This document shows positions 1 through 11,315 of a stretch of DNA of 64,000 nucleotides, piece after piece; within the stretch, counting starts at the first letter, position 1; each line of letters starts with the position of its first letter. The stretch lies in contig CM048845.1 of NCBI GenBank assembly GCA_026545225.1, positions 65,098,533 to 65,162,532 on the forward strand, read 5' to 3'. The position numbers and the translations under genes were made by a program. Below the pieces are notes generated by a model, which was given only the letters and a program-made list of their open reading frames with translations, ran no database searches and was not told where the DNA came from. Source of the DNA: Cornus controversa (taxonomy: Eukaryota > Streptophyta > Magnoliopsida > Cornales > Cornaceae).

Positions 1-713
1 TCTAGATAAAAAGTCTTCCTTCTTCAAGAAATGCCCCAATTTTTGCTCATTATACCTTTCTGCTGCGGAGTCGCATTCACACCTTTTCTTTGAATGTAAA
101 ATTTCATCATACATCTGGCAGGCTATCCAGCAAAAATGTGGATTCCACATTCTTCCTGCAAGCTGGAACGAGCTCATCACATGGTCTTCTCATCATTGGA
201 AAGATGACCCAAAAAACTGCTCTGTTTGGCTGTGTAAATTGAGTCTTGAAGCTTGTGTTTATTTCATCTGGAAGGAAAGAAACTCTCGACTAATGAACGA
301 CAAATCCTCTGATAAGAAGCAGATTTTGAAGGTAGTCACTGACACAATAAGATGCAAACTCATGAGTACCAAGTGGAAATACAGTGATGAGATGAATCGT
401 ATTATGTTGGAGTGGGATTTGCCTACGATATGCTTAAAACTCAATGATCCTGCACAAACAGAAGAGATAAATGGTGCTCTGTTTTCTATCCCAGAACAAT
501 AGCCACCTCTTTGAGATAGGTTCTGTTCTCTTTGATATAGGTTACTGAATTGGGCTTGGTCCTCATGGTCCTTGATAGGTTAATTGCTTTCTTTTGGGCT
601 TGTCAACTATGACTGCCAATTTTCTTGGGTTTATTTCTATTAAGCCCACTATAATGTATTTATGCTTCATCTATTATAAAATTTGCTTTGCCTTTCAAAA
701 AAAAAAAAAAAAA
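1..713 (+). mobile_element. LINE (non-LTR retrotransposon) 3' end, 5'-truncated
   Basis: The plus strand encodes the C-terminal zinc-binding region of a plant L1-type LINE ORF2. It shows the usual FFECKISSYIW-like block, then CGFHILPASWNELITW and CVYFIWKERN, and the frame closes at 500-502. About 195 bases of 3' UTR follow, ending in a run of 17 A at 697-713 that fits a LINE poly(A) tail. The upstream reverse transcriptase and endonuclease lie outside the window or are lost. The first ~230 bases are not an open frame with a start codon, so this is a remnant. The family resembles the LINE tails at 25.69-26.11 kb and 35.43-36.55 kb. Confidence 0.8.
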
Positions 714-1000
714 GAAAGAATTGGGAAAGGTGAGGGAGAGAGAGACGGTCAGAAAGGAGAGAGAAAAAGAAAAGAAGAAAAGAAAATAAATGGGCATTTT
801 AGTCTTTTTAGAGTAAGAAATATTTTTGTATTTTTTATGTTGAAATATTTTGGGGGTATAAAGGTAATTTTATAGGTCAGAGGGGTTTATTTGCACCTAA
901 TACAAACTACAGGGGAAGAAAGTGAACATGAAGTGGGTTTTCTGCACATTTTTCAAACTATAAGGGGTTTAATGCACTTTATTCCATAAACAACCACACA
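714..1000. other. Purine-rich stretch and MULE-MITE-like end
   Basis: 714-790 is a GA-rich low-complexity tract. The stretch 870-985 (gcacatttttcaaactataa, then ggggtttaatgcacttta) resembles the right end of the GGGTAAAGTGC-type TIR elements found at 47446-48715 and 34692-35268. I could not find a matching left end, so this is at best a broken element. Confidence 0.3.
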
Positions 1001-1469
1001 AGCATATATGGAAATAACAATCAGACACATCTACGCACAAGACAATATTTTACATGATTTACCCAACTCTAGGGCTACGTCCATGGAAAGAGAAATTTTA
1101 CTATATTGAGAAGAGAATATACAACACGCGAAAAATATGCATACCACACACTCTTTCACTCTCTCTTGGCATCTTCCTCCAGAATTACATATACCCTCTC
1201 CTCTCCTCACAACACTCACCAACCCCTTACATCTTTTCTCTCTCTATTTCCCTTTAATCCTACATCTATTTATATAGTCTTCAAAACCAATTCCTTCTTG
1301 AACAAGGATTCTCATACCTTGTCTAATAAGAAGTTATCAATTCAATCACAACTCTAAAATAGATGTATAACTTTCTCCCCAAGTCTTCAGCCTTGTTTCA
1401 CAAGTCTTTAGGCTTCCAAAACGGATAAGGAAACTGCAGCAATTGAATTTGAGCCACAAACCCAACAAT
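1001..1469. other. No recognisable feature
   Basis: AT/CT-rich sequence with short chance frames on both strands. Nothing in it looks like a gene, RNA or transposon end. Confidence 0.5.
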
Positions 1470-1735
1470 AATAATAGATTAGAAGCTATTAGTATTTATT
1501 TATATATCTTATATTATATAAATATATAGAACATCATAACTTAGAAGCTAAATGTATTTATCTATATATTATATAATTTATACTTTATATATAAATAGAA
1601 CAATGTATTAGTATTTACTTATATATTATATATTTTATACTTTATATATATATATATATATATATTTATGTAGAACACTAGAACTTAGAAGCTATTATTA
1701 TTCATTTATATATTATATATATATATTTTTTCTAA
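1470..1735. repeat. AT-rich tandem repeat array
   Basis: Three to four imperfect copies of a ~70-base unit built around 'ttagaagctattagtattta' and 'tatattatata', ending in (TA)n. Confidence 0.6.
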
Positions 1736-1887
1736 CGGTTCTGGTTCCTTGACTTGGAATGCGTCGGTCTTCTCTAAAAGTAGATGATTGTAGTATATTT
1801 ACTCGCGCAAAATCGTTTTGAAATTGGATCTAAAGTGAGATGTTTGATAAGCAATTAAAGAGGTGAAAAGAGTTTGTAGGAATGTTC

Positions 1888-1930
1888 GTCCCACATTGGA
1901 AGATAGAGGAAAACTTGGTGAGTATTTATA
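1888..1930 (+). promoter_or_regulatory. USE-like plus TATA-like promoter block in Copia-A 5' LTR
   Basis: GTCCCACATTG at 1888-1898 has one mismatch to the plant snRNA upstream sequence element RTCCCACATCG. TATTTATA follows at 1923-1930 after 24 bases. The partner LTR has the same arrangement at 20382-20424. Confidence 0.5.
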
Positions 1931-2089
1931 AGCCAAGTTTGACTCTTTGATATTGGACCCTTGGGTACTAAAGTTTTGTAGAGGGAGAGGCCCTAGCCTA
2001 ACTTGGGTCCAAACCCACCACCACACACGCACTGTTTGATTTGGGCCTTGGCTTGGGCTCTTCAGAAAAATAATTCTTTTTATTAAAAA

Positions 2090-2635
2090 GAATTTTAGAT
2101 TATTGGGCTTGGGCTACTCAAGTGTGTTGGACTCTAGAGTAATTTAAATATTCCAGAACCGAAATAAATTCGAATTAACCAATTAAGATGGGTTGGGCTA
2201 ATCGAATCAGAAGCAATTAAAACCCAATCGTTTAATCCAATCAGTGGCGATTAAACGATTTTAGGGCTGAAGGGTCACAACTGGTGACAGTTCAAGTTTA
2301 CCCGAACAAGCACCAATTCCTCTATAAATAACCCTGGGCTACCATTTACATTCTGTAAAGAATTTCAGATTATTGGACTTGGGCTTCAGCCAACTCAAGT
2401 ATGTTAGACTCTAGAGTAATTTAAATATTCCAGAACTGAAATAAATTTGAATCAACCAATTAAGATGGGTTGGGCTAACTGAATCAGAAGTGACTAAAAC
2501 CCAATCGTTTAATCCAATCAGTGGTGATTAAACAATTTTAAGGTTGAAGGGTCACAACTGGTGATGGTTCGGGTTGACCCGAATAAACACTGATTCCTCT
2601 ATAAATTACCCTAGGCTGCCATTTGCATTCTGTAC
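2090..2635 (+). repeat. 270-base tandem duplication inside the Copia-A 5' LTR
   Basis: Units 2090-2359 and 2360-2635 are near copies, both starting gaattt(t/c)agattattgg and ending in cattctgta. The LTR at 20271-21301 has a single unit, so the duplication arose in this LTR only. Confidence 0.8.
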
Positions 2636-3009
2636 TTCAGAATTCAATTATCTCTCTTCCTTTTTCTCCGTATATTTATGCCCATAGTCTGTGGGTTCAA
2701 TTCTAAAAGTTTGGTTCATACTAGCCCAAGTCTAAGGTTCAATTTTAGTTCGAGTCAGGTCAAAGAGAACATATAACACATAGTTTAGTTCGCCGATTCA
2801 ATTGGTTTGGAATGCTATTACCAATTAAAGAAAAATTATTGTATCTTGGGAAACAGATGTTATTGAGTCCGTACAACACCTGGCAGAGCGTAATTTATCT
2901 CAAGGACATAGAATCAAATTATACCTCAATCTACAGGTTCTTCGTAAATAATTTATTTTATTATGGTAATTTATATGTTAGTATAATTTATTTGACTTTG
3001 CATATTAGT

Positions 3010-3093
3010 ATAATACTTACTTTATCTTAAATAGTAAGATATATGCATGTATAGTAGTGTTGAACTGCTCCTTAGTGAGTAGGGAGTAGTTTA
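3010..3093 (+). repeat. Left arm of a large inverted repeat, part 1
   Basis: Spans the Copia-A LTR end and the start of its internal leader. With 14175-14387 (now separated by the Copia-B insertion) it forms one arm whose inverted copy is 16935-17280. Matching blocks include the tataatact start, tagtagtgttgaactgc and gagtaggga. Confidence 0.7.
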
Positions 3094-3575
3094 TGTAATA
3101 AAAATGAAGATTCTTTCCAAGATACTTAGCTCCAGCCATGAGATTCAAGCTTTGATTGATTCGATTAAGTCATTCTTGAACACTATAAAACACCAATGAT
3201 CCCACCAATGTTCTTGCACAACCCTCACACAATATAGTCTTTGTATGGTGAAGGATGGGTATGATTTTCTAGCCTAATCTAGGTTTTCTGTATGCACAAC
3301 AACAGATGGTTGGTCACAGGCTATATATAGATACGCCAGGGACCTTTATCTATATCAATCAGTATCCTTATCAACTTCCTACCATCAAGGAAGTTGTTGA
3401 TATCTCAGTCACTTTAGATACACCATTTTAGAATATTGGATAGGATAATTATCTGCATTTATCACTCATATATTTTGAATTAATAAAATATACGTAAGTG
3501 TTTTTGTATATATATTGTAACAAAGATGATATGGCATGTGGGCCACTTTAAGTCTCCTAAGCAAACATGCTTACA
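3094..3575 (-). repeat. Copia-B LTR (3' LTR in element orientation)
   Basis: 482 bases, beginning TGTAA and ending TTACA. It matches the right LTR outside that copy's two nested insertions, including the tgattgattcgatta block, the aacttcct(a)ccatcaagg block and catgcttaca at the edge. Confidence 0.85.
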
Positions 3576-3599
3576 TTCTCCCACTTGGCACACATAACA

Positions 3600-5964
3600 C
3601 ATCTTGAACTTTTTGGGTAAAAAACTAAATCTTAACCATGATCAGGAACTGAAACTATCCAAAATTAATTTGAGAGACAACACACGAATCATGGCGGTTG
3701 TGCTCTATGTACTAGACATTCTCTTCCATGTATCGCAATACACCATTCTCTAAAGACTTTATATGGTATATCATACTTTATTAATGACTTCATTTAAGTC
3801 ATTCTTGGTCCAAAAGTTCCCATGGATGGTATATTAAAAGCAGAAACTTAAATGCTTAAGAACTTAAAAAGCCTTTATTAATAGTAACACAATGTCAATA
3901 GAAAATTAAAATCAAGCATAAAATGAGCTAATCAATCCTATATGCTCTGCATGTCTCGAATACATCTTTCTTGAGAGCCCCTTTGTCATGGGATCCACAA
4001 TCATCAGATCTATACTAGTATGCTCAATAATGACCTCTTACTTCTTGACTCTTTATCTAATAACAAGATAATTTATGTCGATATGCTTGCTTCGAATGCC
4101 ACTTTTGTTAATCTTATAATAGAAAACTGTAGCCGAATTATCACAATAAATCCTTAAAGGACAGGATATCAAATCCACAACCTGAATTCCTATGATAAAA
4201 TTCTGTAACTAGATAGCTTGTGAAGTTGCTTCAAAGCGTGCTATAAATTCTCCCTCCATAGTAGACGATGCAACTATCGTCTCATTGGCATTTTTCCACG
4301 AAATAGCACCTCTTGCTAGCAAAAAGACATATACTGAAGTAGACTTCTTGGAGTCTTGACACCCCACAAAGTCAGAGTCTGAATATCCAACTATCTAGAC
4401 AATCGACATGTCTATAAATGAGCATGCAGTCCTTGGTTCCTTGTAAGTACCTCATGACTTTTTTTGCAGCATTCTAATGTTCTATACCTAGATTACTGTG
4501 ATATCTTCCCAGCATCCTTACTGCAAATGCAATGTCAGTTCTTGTACAAACCAACGCATGCATCAAATTGCCAACGATAGACACATAAGGAATGCTTTCC
4601 ATCTATTCCTTCTCCAAATCATTCTTCGGACATTGACTCAAACTGTATTTGTCACCCTTTAAGATGGAAGCTACAATATCCTTACAATCATTCATTTTAA
4701 ATTTCTTTAAAACATTTTCAATGTAGGCTTTATGAGACAATCCTAATGTCCTCCGAGATTTATCTCTATGAATCTCTATGCCAATGACATAAGAGGCTTC
4801 ACCCATATCCTTCATTTCAAGGTTTTGAGAACGAAATTATTTGGTCTGATGCAGAACACCCAAATCATTAACTACAAATAAAATATCATCCACATATAGA
4901 ACTAAGAAAATGTACTTGCTCCCACTGACCTTAAGGTATACACAATTATCCACAATATTCTCCTTAAAACGATATAAAGAAATAACGTCATGAAACTTCA
5001 AATACCATTAATGGGAGGCTTGTTTCAGTCCATATATGACTTTTTTTAGCTTGCAAACTAAATGCCCATCTTTATCGGAGCAAAATTTTTCAGGTTGTTT
5101 CATGTACACTTCTTCCTTAAGATCCCCATTTAAAAAGGCTATTTTCACATCCATTTGATGTAGCTCCAAGTCAAATTGAGCTACTAAAGCCATGATAATT
5201 CTAAATAAATCATTCTTTAAAACTAGAGAGAAGGAATCATGTTAATCAATGTCTTCCCTTTGAGTGAAACCCTTGGCTACAAGTCTGGCTTTATTTTGCT
5301 TAATTTTACCATTTGAGTCTTTCTTGGTCTTGTAGACCCACTTACAGCCAATGAATTTGACTCCCTTAGGCAGCTCAATGATTTCCCAAACTTGATTTTT
5401 TGCCATTGATTCCATCTTCTCTTACATGGCATCATACCAAAATTTAAAATTTTCCTCATTCATAGCTTGTGAAAACGAAATGAGATCGTCTTTAGGTTCA
5501 CCATCAAAGTCAGACTCAATAAAGTACACAAAGTAATCAGCATGAATTATTGATCTTTTTGTTCTTAAGGATCTCCTTATTTCCACAGTCTCACCCACAC
5601 TTGGTAGATTATGAGTTGTAAGCCCCATGTTGATATGTTCCTTATGTGGTGATGGATTTGGTAGATTCTGAGTTGTAGGCCCCATGTTGACATGTTCCTC
5701 ATGTGGTGATGGTTGTTGAACTAGTTGTTTCTCAAGGATATCAGTCTGACCTTCTTGAAAAATAATTAGTTCACTTTTATTCACAGGTGTTGACTCTGAA
5801 TCTTGCGATTCCTCCCGCTCTATCATTCGAGGAACATAACTCTTACTTATGTCAACATCCTTAATGAACTTTGTATTTTTGGCTTCAATAATTCCAAGCG
5901 CATGTGAAGGACAACAAAATTTGTAACCTTTGGAATTTTTCAGCATAGCCAATGAAACATCCAC
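3600..5964 (-). mobile_element. Copia-B reverse transcriptase / RNase H region (fossil)
   Basis: Minus-strand frames show typical Copia RT and RNase H blocks: MDVKIAFLNGDLKEEVYMKQ, YGLKQAS, YVIGIEIHRDKSRRTLGLS, and an RNase H part ending near 3.9 kb. A hydrophilic linker before RT (5422-5964) carries a GPTTQNLP / GLTTHNLP duplication. The region is broken in many places. Confidence 0.8.
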
Positions 5965-7203
5965 TAACTGTCCTAGGGTCTAGTTTCTTTAGTTGTGGAT
6001 TGTAAACTTTTACTTTAACTGGGCATCCCCATATGTGCAAATGTTTTAAGCTATGTTTCCATCCTTTCTATAACTCAAATGGTGTTTGGGGGACAGACTT
6101 AGATGGAACCTTATTTAAAATGTACACTATTGTCTTCAAAGCTTCACTCCACAAAAAACAAAGGAATGTTTGAGTTTCTGAGCATACTCTTTACCATATC
6201 CATAAGGGTACGATTTTGCCTTTCTACCACTCCATTTTGTTGAGGTGTGCCTAGAATGGTATACTGAGCAATAATACCTTATTCTTTAAGAAAATCTACA
6301 AGTGGAACCGCTCTTTGATCCATATCTGTTTACCTACCATAATATTCTCCACCTCTATCAGATCTTACTATCTTGATCCTTTTGTCCAATTGTCTTTCTA
6401 CCTCTTCCTTATACACTTTAAATACACCAAATGCCTTAGATTTATTAAAAATGAAGTAGAAATAAATAAATCGTAAATGATCATCAATGAATGAGATAAC
6501 ATATCTTTGACCATTTAGACGAGGGGTAAAAAATGGTCTACAAATATTTATGTGTATGATTTCAAGAACTTCTTCACTCCTCTTGGCACCTTTATTGGAC
6601 TTATTGATCTGTTTTCCCTATATGTAGTCCACACATAAAGTCCAAAAAATCTAATGCCTCAAGGACTCTATCATTTACTAACCTCTTTATTCTCAAAATG
6701 GAGATATGTCCCAATCTCATATGTCATAAATTAAAGGAGGTCTCATAATTTATTTTATGCCTAGTGCCAACATCATTTTATACAATTAAAAAACTTTGCT
6801 CGTAAACGGAATCTAAAGATAGTTTATATAAACCATTAACCAGAATATATTCCAGTGCCTATAATAGCAAAGTCTTTAACTAAGGAAAATTTTTTACCAA
6901 CAAAGAAAAATTCAAATCCTAATAATGTTAGTTTTGAAATTGAAATCAAATTTCTAGAAAACGAAGGAACATAAAAAATATTTTCAAGGTGTAAAGTAAA
7001 GCCATTCTTTAAAATAAGTCTAAATGTGCCCACAGCTTTGACGTGCGAACGTATCCCATTCCTGAATAGATGCCTTGTTCACTTCTTATCGAGTTTCTTA
7101 GGTTGAGAACCATTTGCATGATATTGGCAACATGAATTGTAGTACTCGAATCAATCCACCAATCATTTTGATGAGAATTAATAAAATTGGATTCATAACA
7201 CAC
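5965..7203 (-). mobile_element. Copia-B protease / pre-integrase / integrase region (fossil)
   Basis: Minus-strand frames contain a protease-type DWWIDSSTTIHV, the FYVPSFSRNLISISKL block before integrase, and downstream to ~5990 scattered integrase blocks. All are decayed, so exact edges cannot be set. Confidence 0.7.
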
Positions 7204-7474
7204 AAGATATGTGAGATTACCTTTCTTTATGAGTCAATTTTTATATTTAATGTAATCTTTCTTTTTATGTCCCTTTTTTCTTGTAAAAGAAGTATGCATC
7301 TTTGTCACCACATTTCTTGAATGGTTTTTTGTCATCATTCTTCTTTTGTATGACACCTTTATCTTTCTTCCATTGTCCCTTTGGATGTTTCACCAAATGT
7401 GCACTCTCCACCTTCTCATGCTTTAACCTCTCATCTTATTGAACACACATAATCAGAGTTTCATTGATGGACCA

Positions 7475-8035
7475 TTACACCTTATGTGTGTTATATGAGA
7501 TTTTGAATGACCCATACTTTGGAGGAAGAGAGTTAAGAATGAAATGGACAAGGAATGACTCAGATATCTCAATCTCTTGGGACTTAAGTTGAGTAGAAAT
7601 GTCCCTCGTATCCATAATGTGCTCACGCACACTTCTTGAAGTGTTAAGCCTCATGTTTGATAACTTGTTCATCATGGTGCTTGCCAATACTTTGTCAGAA
7701 CTAGAAAATTGCTCTTCAATGGCTTTCATGTAGTCCTTGACCTTATCATGAGGTGGGATGGAACCCCCAATGCTCTTTCCAACATTTGACTTTATGAGCA
7801 TTAGACTTAAGCAATTAGAACACTTCGAGTGCTCATAAGCATTCGTTTCCGTATTGGTACTCGTCTCTGTGGACATAGGCAGTTCATCCACACGGAGTGC
7901 CAAATCGAGATTCATACAGCCCAATGTCAAAAGGATTTTGTCATTCCAGTCTAAATAATTATTACCATCAAGAAATGGAATACGAGAAGAATCATTAACA
8001 AAGGAAGTAGTCATAACTGCAATAACCAAGAACAT
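7475..8035 (-). mobile_element. Copia-B gag region (fossil)
   Basis: A 186-codon open stretch matches the start of Copia gag: RIPFLDGNNYLDWNDKILL, LGCMNLDLALRVDE, then a helical part with SVREHIMDTRD and LVHFILNSLPPKYGSFK. The leader from here to the primer-binding site (8036-8936) has no coding signal. Confidence 0.8.
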
Positions 8036-9190
8036 ACATCAACACTTTGAAACAATAAACTTTAATATGAGATAACCAATGTTATATTCAGTAAACAAAA
8101 ATTCAAACCTACTTGTGGACAAGGTCGTATCGCACATTAGATTTTACTTATTAACCTTATGACAAGACTAATGGATTCTATACACCAAGAAAAGAGAACC
8201 CCATACCTATGGGCTTAGGGATTCTATCCTCTTAATATCCAATCTATTATCTTATTACAATTAAGTTGTATAAAATGACCACCTCACTGTGTGGTCAAGC
8301 GATTACTTATAACAACTTAATTGCAATCATAGAATGCTAAATAAATTTTTTTACTAACTTTATATGATCAAATCACTGAATGATCATTAATCCACACTAT
8401 TTTAAAATGTTGTGGCTCTCTCAAAATAACGCAATATATAATGTGGCATAATCCATTATAAATATTAACATTAATGAGGCACAAATAATGCATAAAATTA
8501 AATAATTAATTACAACCATAAAACATGCATAATCTGTGAATAAACAGTACCTAAATAGCATGCATGTATCACTAGAAAGAATAAAAATTAAAGCACGTAG
8601 TTAAGCCTTAAAAATGCCCAAAAATTAGCAAATTAATACTCCTCAACCAAATTTAACAAGCATACATCAAAATAGGAACGAATTTATAAATATGCAAAAA
8701 CAATGTTTATAGAACCTGAAAATTGAAACTCAAAATTCTAATGACAGAATTCATTATAAAAACCAGATTATTGTGGTTTATATATAATCATGTAAAAACA
8801 AAGAGATCATGACAACACTTTGTTATGTATGACCATAATATCTAAATCTCTATGATATTGAGTCAAACAATTGATTTCATGTACGTTATTAAATTCTCAA
8901 ATCATGCATCATGCTGAAAAACATGGCTTAAAGGCTGGCTTTGATACCACTACTGTAAGAAAAATAAAGATTCGTTCCAAGATATTCACCTCTAGCCATA
9001 AGATTCAAGCCTTGATTGATTCGATTAAATCTTTTTTGAATACCATAAAACACCAATGATCTTGCACGACCTTCACACAATATAGTCTTTGTATGTTGAA
9101 GGATATATGATTTTCTAGCTTACTCTAGGTTTTTCTGTACGCACAATAACAGATAGTTGGTCACAGACTATATATAGATAGGCCATGGAC

Positions 9191-9374
9191 AAGGGGTAGC
9201 AAAATTGGATACGACACGAGTGAAGCAGGTTTGGATTTGAGGTAAGCCAACACGTTTAATAAACGAGTCGACACAAACATGACACGCAAAAAATGGGTTG
9301 GGTTTGGGTTTAGGATATCTAACTTGCAATACGATTACAACATAAGTTATTTATATATTTTTGTTTTATTCAAA

Positions 9375-9416
<42 letters not shown>

Positions 9417-9861
9417 TCTATATTACAATAGTTTGTAATCTATTTGTCTGTTTATAGGATTGATGTACACATAAAATGTAAGTATGAGATTGCTATGGTG
9501 TCTTCCCAGTTGTTGAATGACATGTTTTTGAAAATTATATATAGATAGAAAATTTATAATATAGTTTGATTTTAGGGTTTATGTATAGATATGTAATTTA
9601 TTTTTTACATGATCTTTAGAGAGATTTTTAAGAATGGAGAAACTCATATCATATAAGTTAAACAAATTTAAAAAGTTATTAAATGAGTCGTGTCATTATA
9701 GGACATGTTTATTACACGGGGGTTACACGGGTTGTGTTAGTATTGAGGGCCTCTGACATGATTATTAAATAGGTCGGGTTAGGATTGAGTTATTTAGGAG
9801 AATACTCATAGATTGACACGACACGACATAAATGACACAGGAACATGAATTGCCACCCCTA
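9191..9861. mobile_element. hAT-type MITE, 671 bp
   Basis: Terminal inverted repeats AAGGGGTAGCAA and (reverse complement of the right end) TAGGGGTGGCAA. A perfect 8-base target duplication CCATGGAC lies at 9183-9190 and 9862-9869, as hAT elements make. The uninterrupted Copia-B LTR at 3094-3575 is the empty site. The interior has acacgacacgac-like subterminal motifs, a (TA)n tract at about 9378-9411, and no transposase, so it is non-autonomous. Confidence 0.88.
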
Positions 9862-10162
9862 CCATGGACCCTTATCCATATCAATCAGCATCCTTACCAA
9901 CTTCCTATCATCAAGGAAGTTATTGATATCTCAATCACTTTAGATACACCACTTTAGAATATTAGATGGGATAGTTAGCTATATTTATCACCCATATATT
10001 TTGACCCAATAAAATATACGTAAGTATTTTATATAGGGAGGCGATATTCGCACTCCCCTTTTCCCCTATTGCACTCCATATTCTTTTTTCTTTTAAAAGA
10101 AATGACATGAAAATTCCTAAGCTCATTAATACATCATCTCTTTCTTTATAATACCACAACTA

Positions 10163-10317
10163 CCCTTTTCACTAATAAGACATCTGCATAATTTTTTTCC
10201 ATCTACTTTCATTCCCTTTTCACTAATAAGACATCTGCATAATTTTTTTCTTATCTACTTTCATTCCCTTTTCACTAATAAGACATCTGCATAATTTTTT
10301 TCTCGTCTACTTTCATT
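10163..10317. repeat. Three tandem 51-52-base repeats in the MULE
   Basis: Copies start at 10163, 10214 and 10266 with cccttttcactaataagaca and end in a ctactttcatt block. They lie just inside the left TIR. Confidence 0.85.
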
Positions 10318-10445
10318 TTTGAGAAAATATATAAAAAAACAATTAATTTAACAATCTTTTAACTTGTCATTAAAAATCAGAAATACTTCATCTTGTACAT
10401 GTTATCATATCTTCATAATATAGTAAATCCTCCCTCAAAAAGCAG

Positions 10446-10633
10446 ATAACAGCTGAAGAAAAACAATGAAACTATTGGACAATTCCACCATCCAGCACAC
10501 ATGCAAAAAATGTTTTTGGCAAATAGAATGAATAGTTTCAAAAAATTAAAAATAAAGAATAACAACAAAACTATTGGACAATTCCTCCATTCAGCACACG
10601 TGCAAAAAACGTTTCTTGCAAATAGAATGAACA
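10446..10633. repeat. Two ~70-base direct repeats in the MULE
   Basis: Two diverged copies share aactattggacaattcc, cagcacac, gtgcaaaaaa and gcaaatagaatgaa, about 105 bases apart. They lie in the noncoding part between the left TIR and the transposase gene. Confidence 0.75.
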
Positions 10634-11315
10634 GGTAACGTTTTGTTCCACCCAATAACGTCCAACCCAACATGCAATCCAATGGATAAAACTTCATCCT
10701 GTAAATCTGAATGTTAAAAGTGATCATAAAAGTCTAGCAAACAAAAAATCAACCATTTTAGTATAATAGAAAGAGTATATATCAAAAGGGAAGCCACTGA
10801 AAAAGCCAAAACCAGTGCTATCTAATTCCAACATCACTGAAATTCTCAAAAACATCTAACATCTTTAAAGTGAAGATGAAAAAATCAAGACTAAAATTAC
10901 TTCAATTACATTTTTCATTCTAAATTTACTCGACTCCTTTCACCATCCATATCATCTGCGCAATGAAAAAAAAATGTATTAACAATCTTTTATATAATAA
11001 TAACTTCATGCATATGTAATGTAAAATCAATAGCTAGAAAGGAAGCTTACATGCATAATGATGTTAGCAACAACTTCGTTAATGCCCAAAATTTAATTTT
11101 ACACCTACAAAAAAAAAAAAAAAAGATGTAACAAGTTAGTACATAAAAATAAAGCTATTGTAAAACTTATAAAGGTAATAATTAAAAAAAAAAACTAACT
11201 TACAAAAACTTTTTAATTCCATGGAAAACTATTACTTGAATAAGGAGATGCATTCAGATGTGTTGTTTCCATCAAGTATACATCTTTTCTTGGTTATACA
11301 AGCCAAATGGAGGGC

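Larger units (their letters stand above)
1752..3047 (+). mobile_element. Copia-A 5' LTR (old Ty1/Copia)
   Basis: The sequence aligns along its length with 20271-21301: the start block around ttggaatgc, the gtcccacattgg / tatttataa promoter-like block, the ggtcacaactggtga block, the gagtccgtacaacacctg block and the end near atatatgca. Same orientation and start/end position suggest the two are the LTRs of one element split by later insertions. It is about 270 bases longer because of an internal tandem duplication. Divergence is substantial, so the element is old. The LTR edges are approximate because no clear target duplication remains. Confidence 0.65.
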
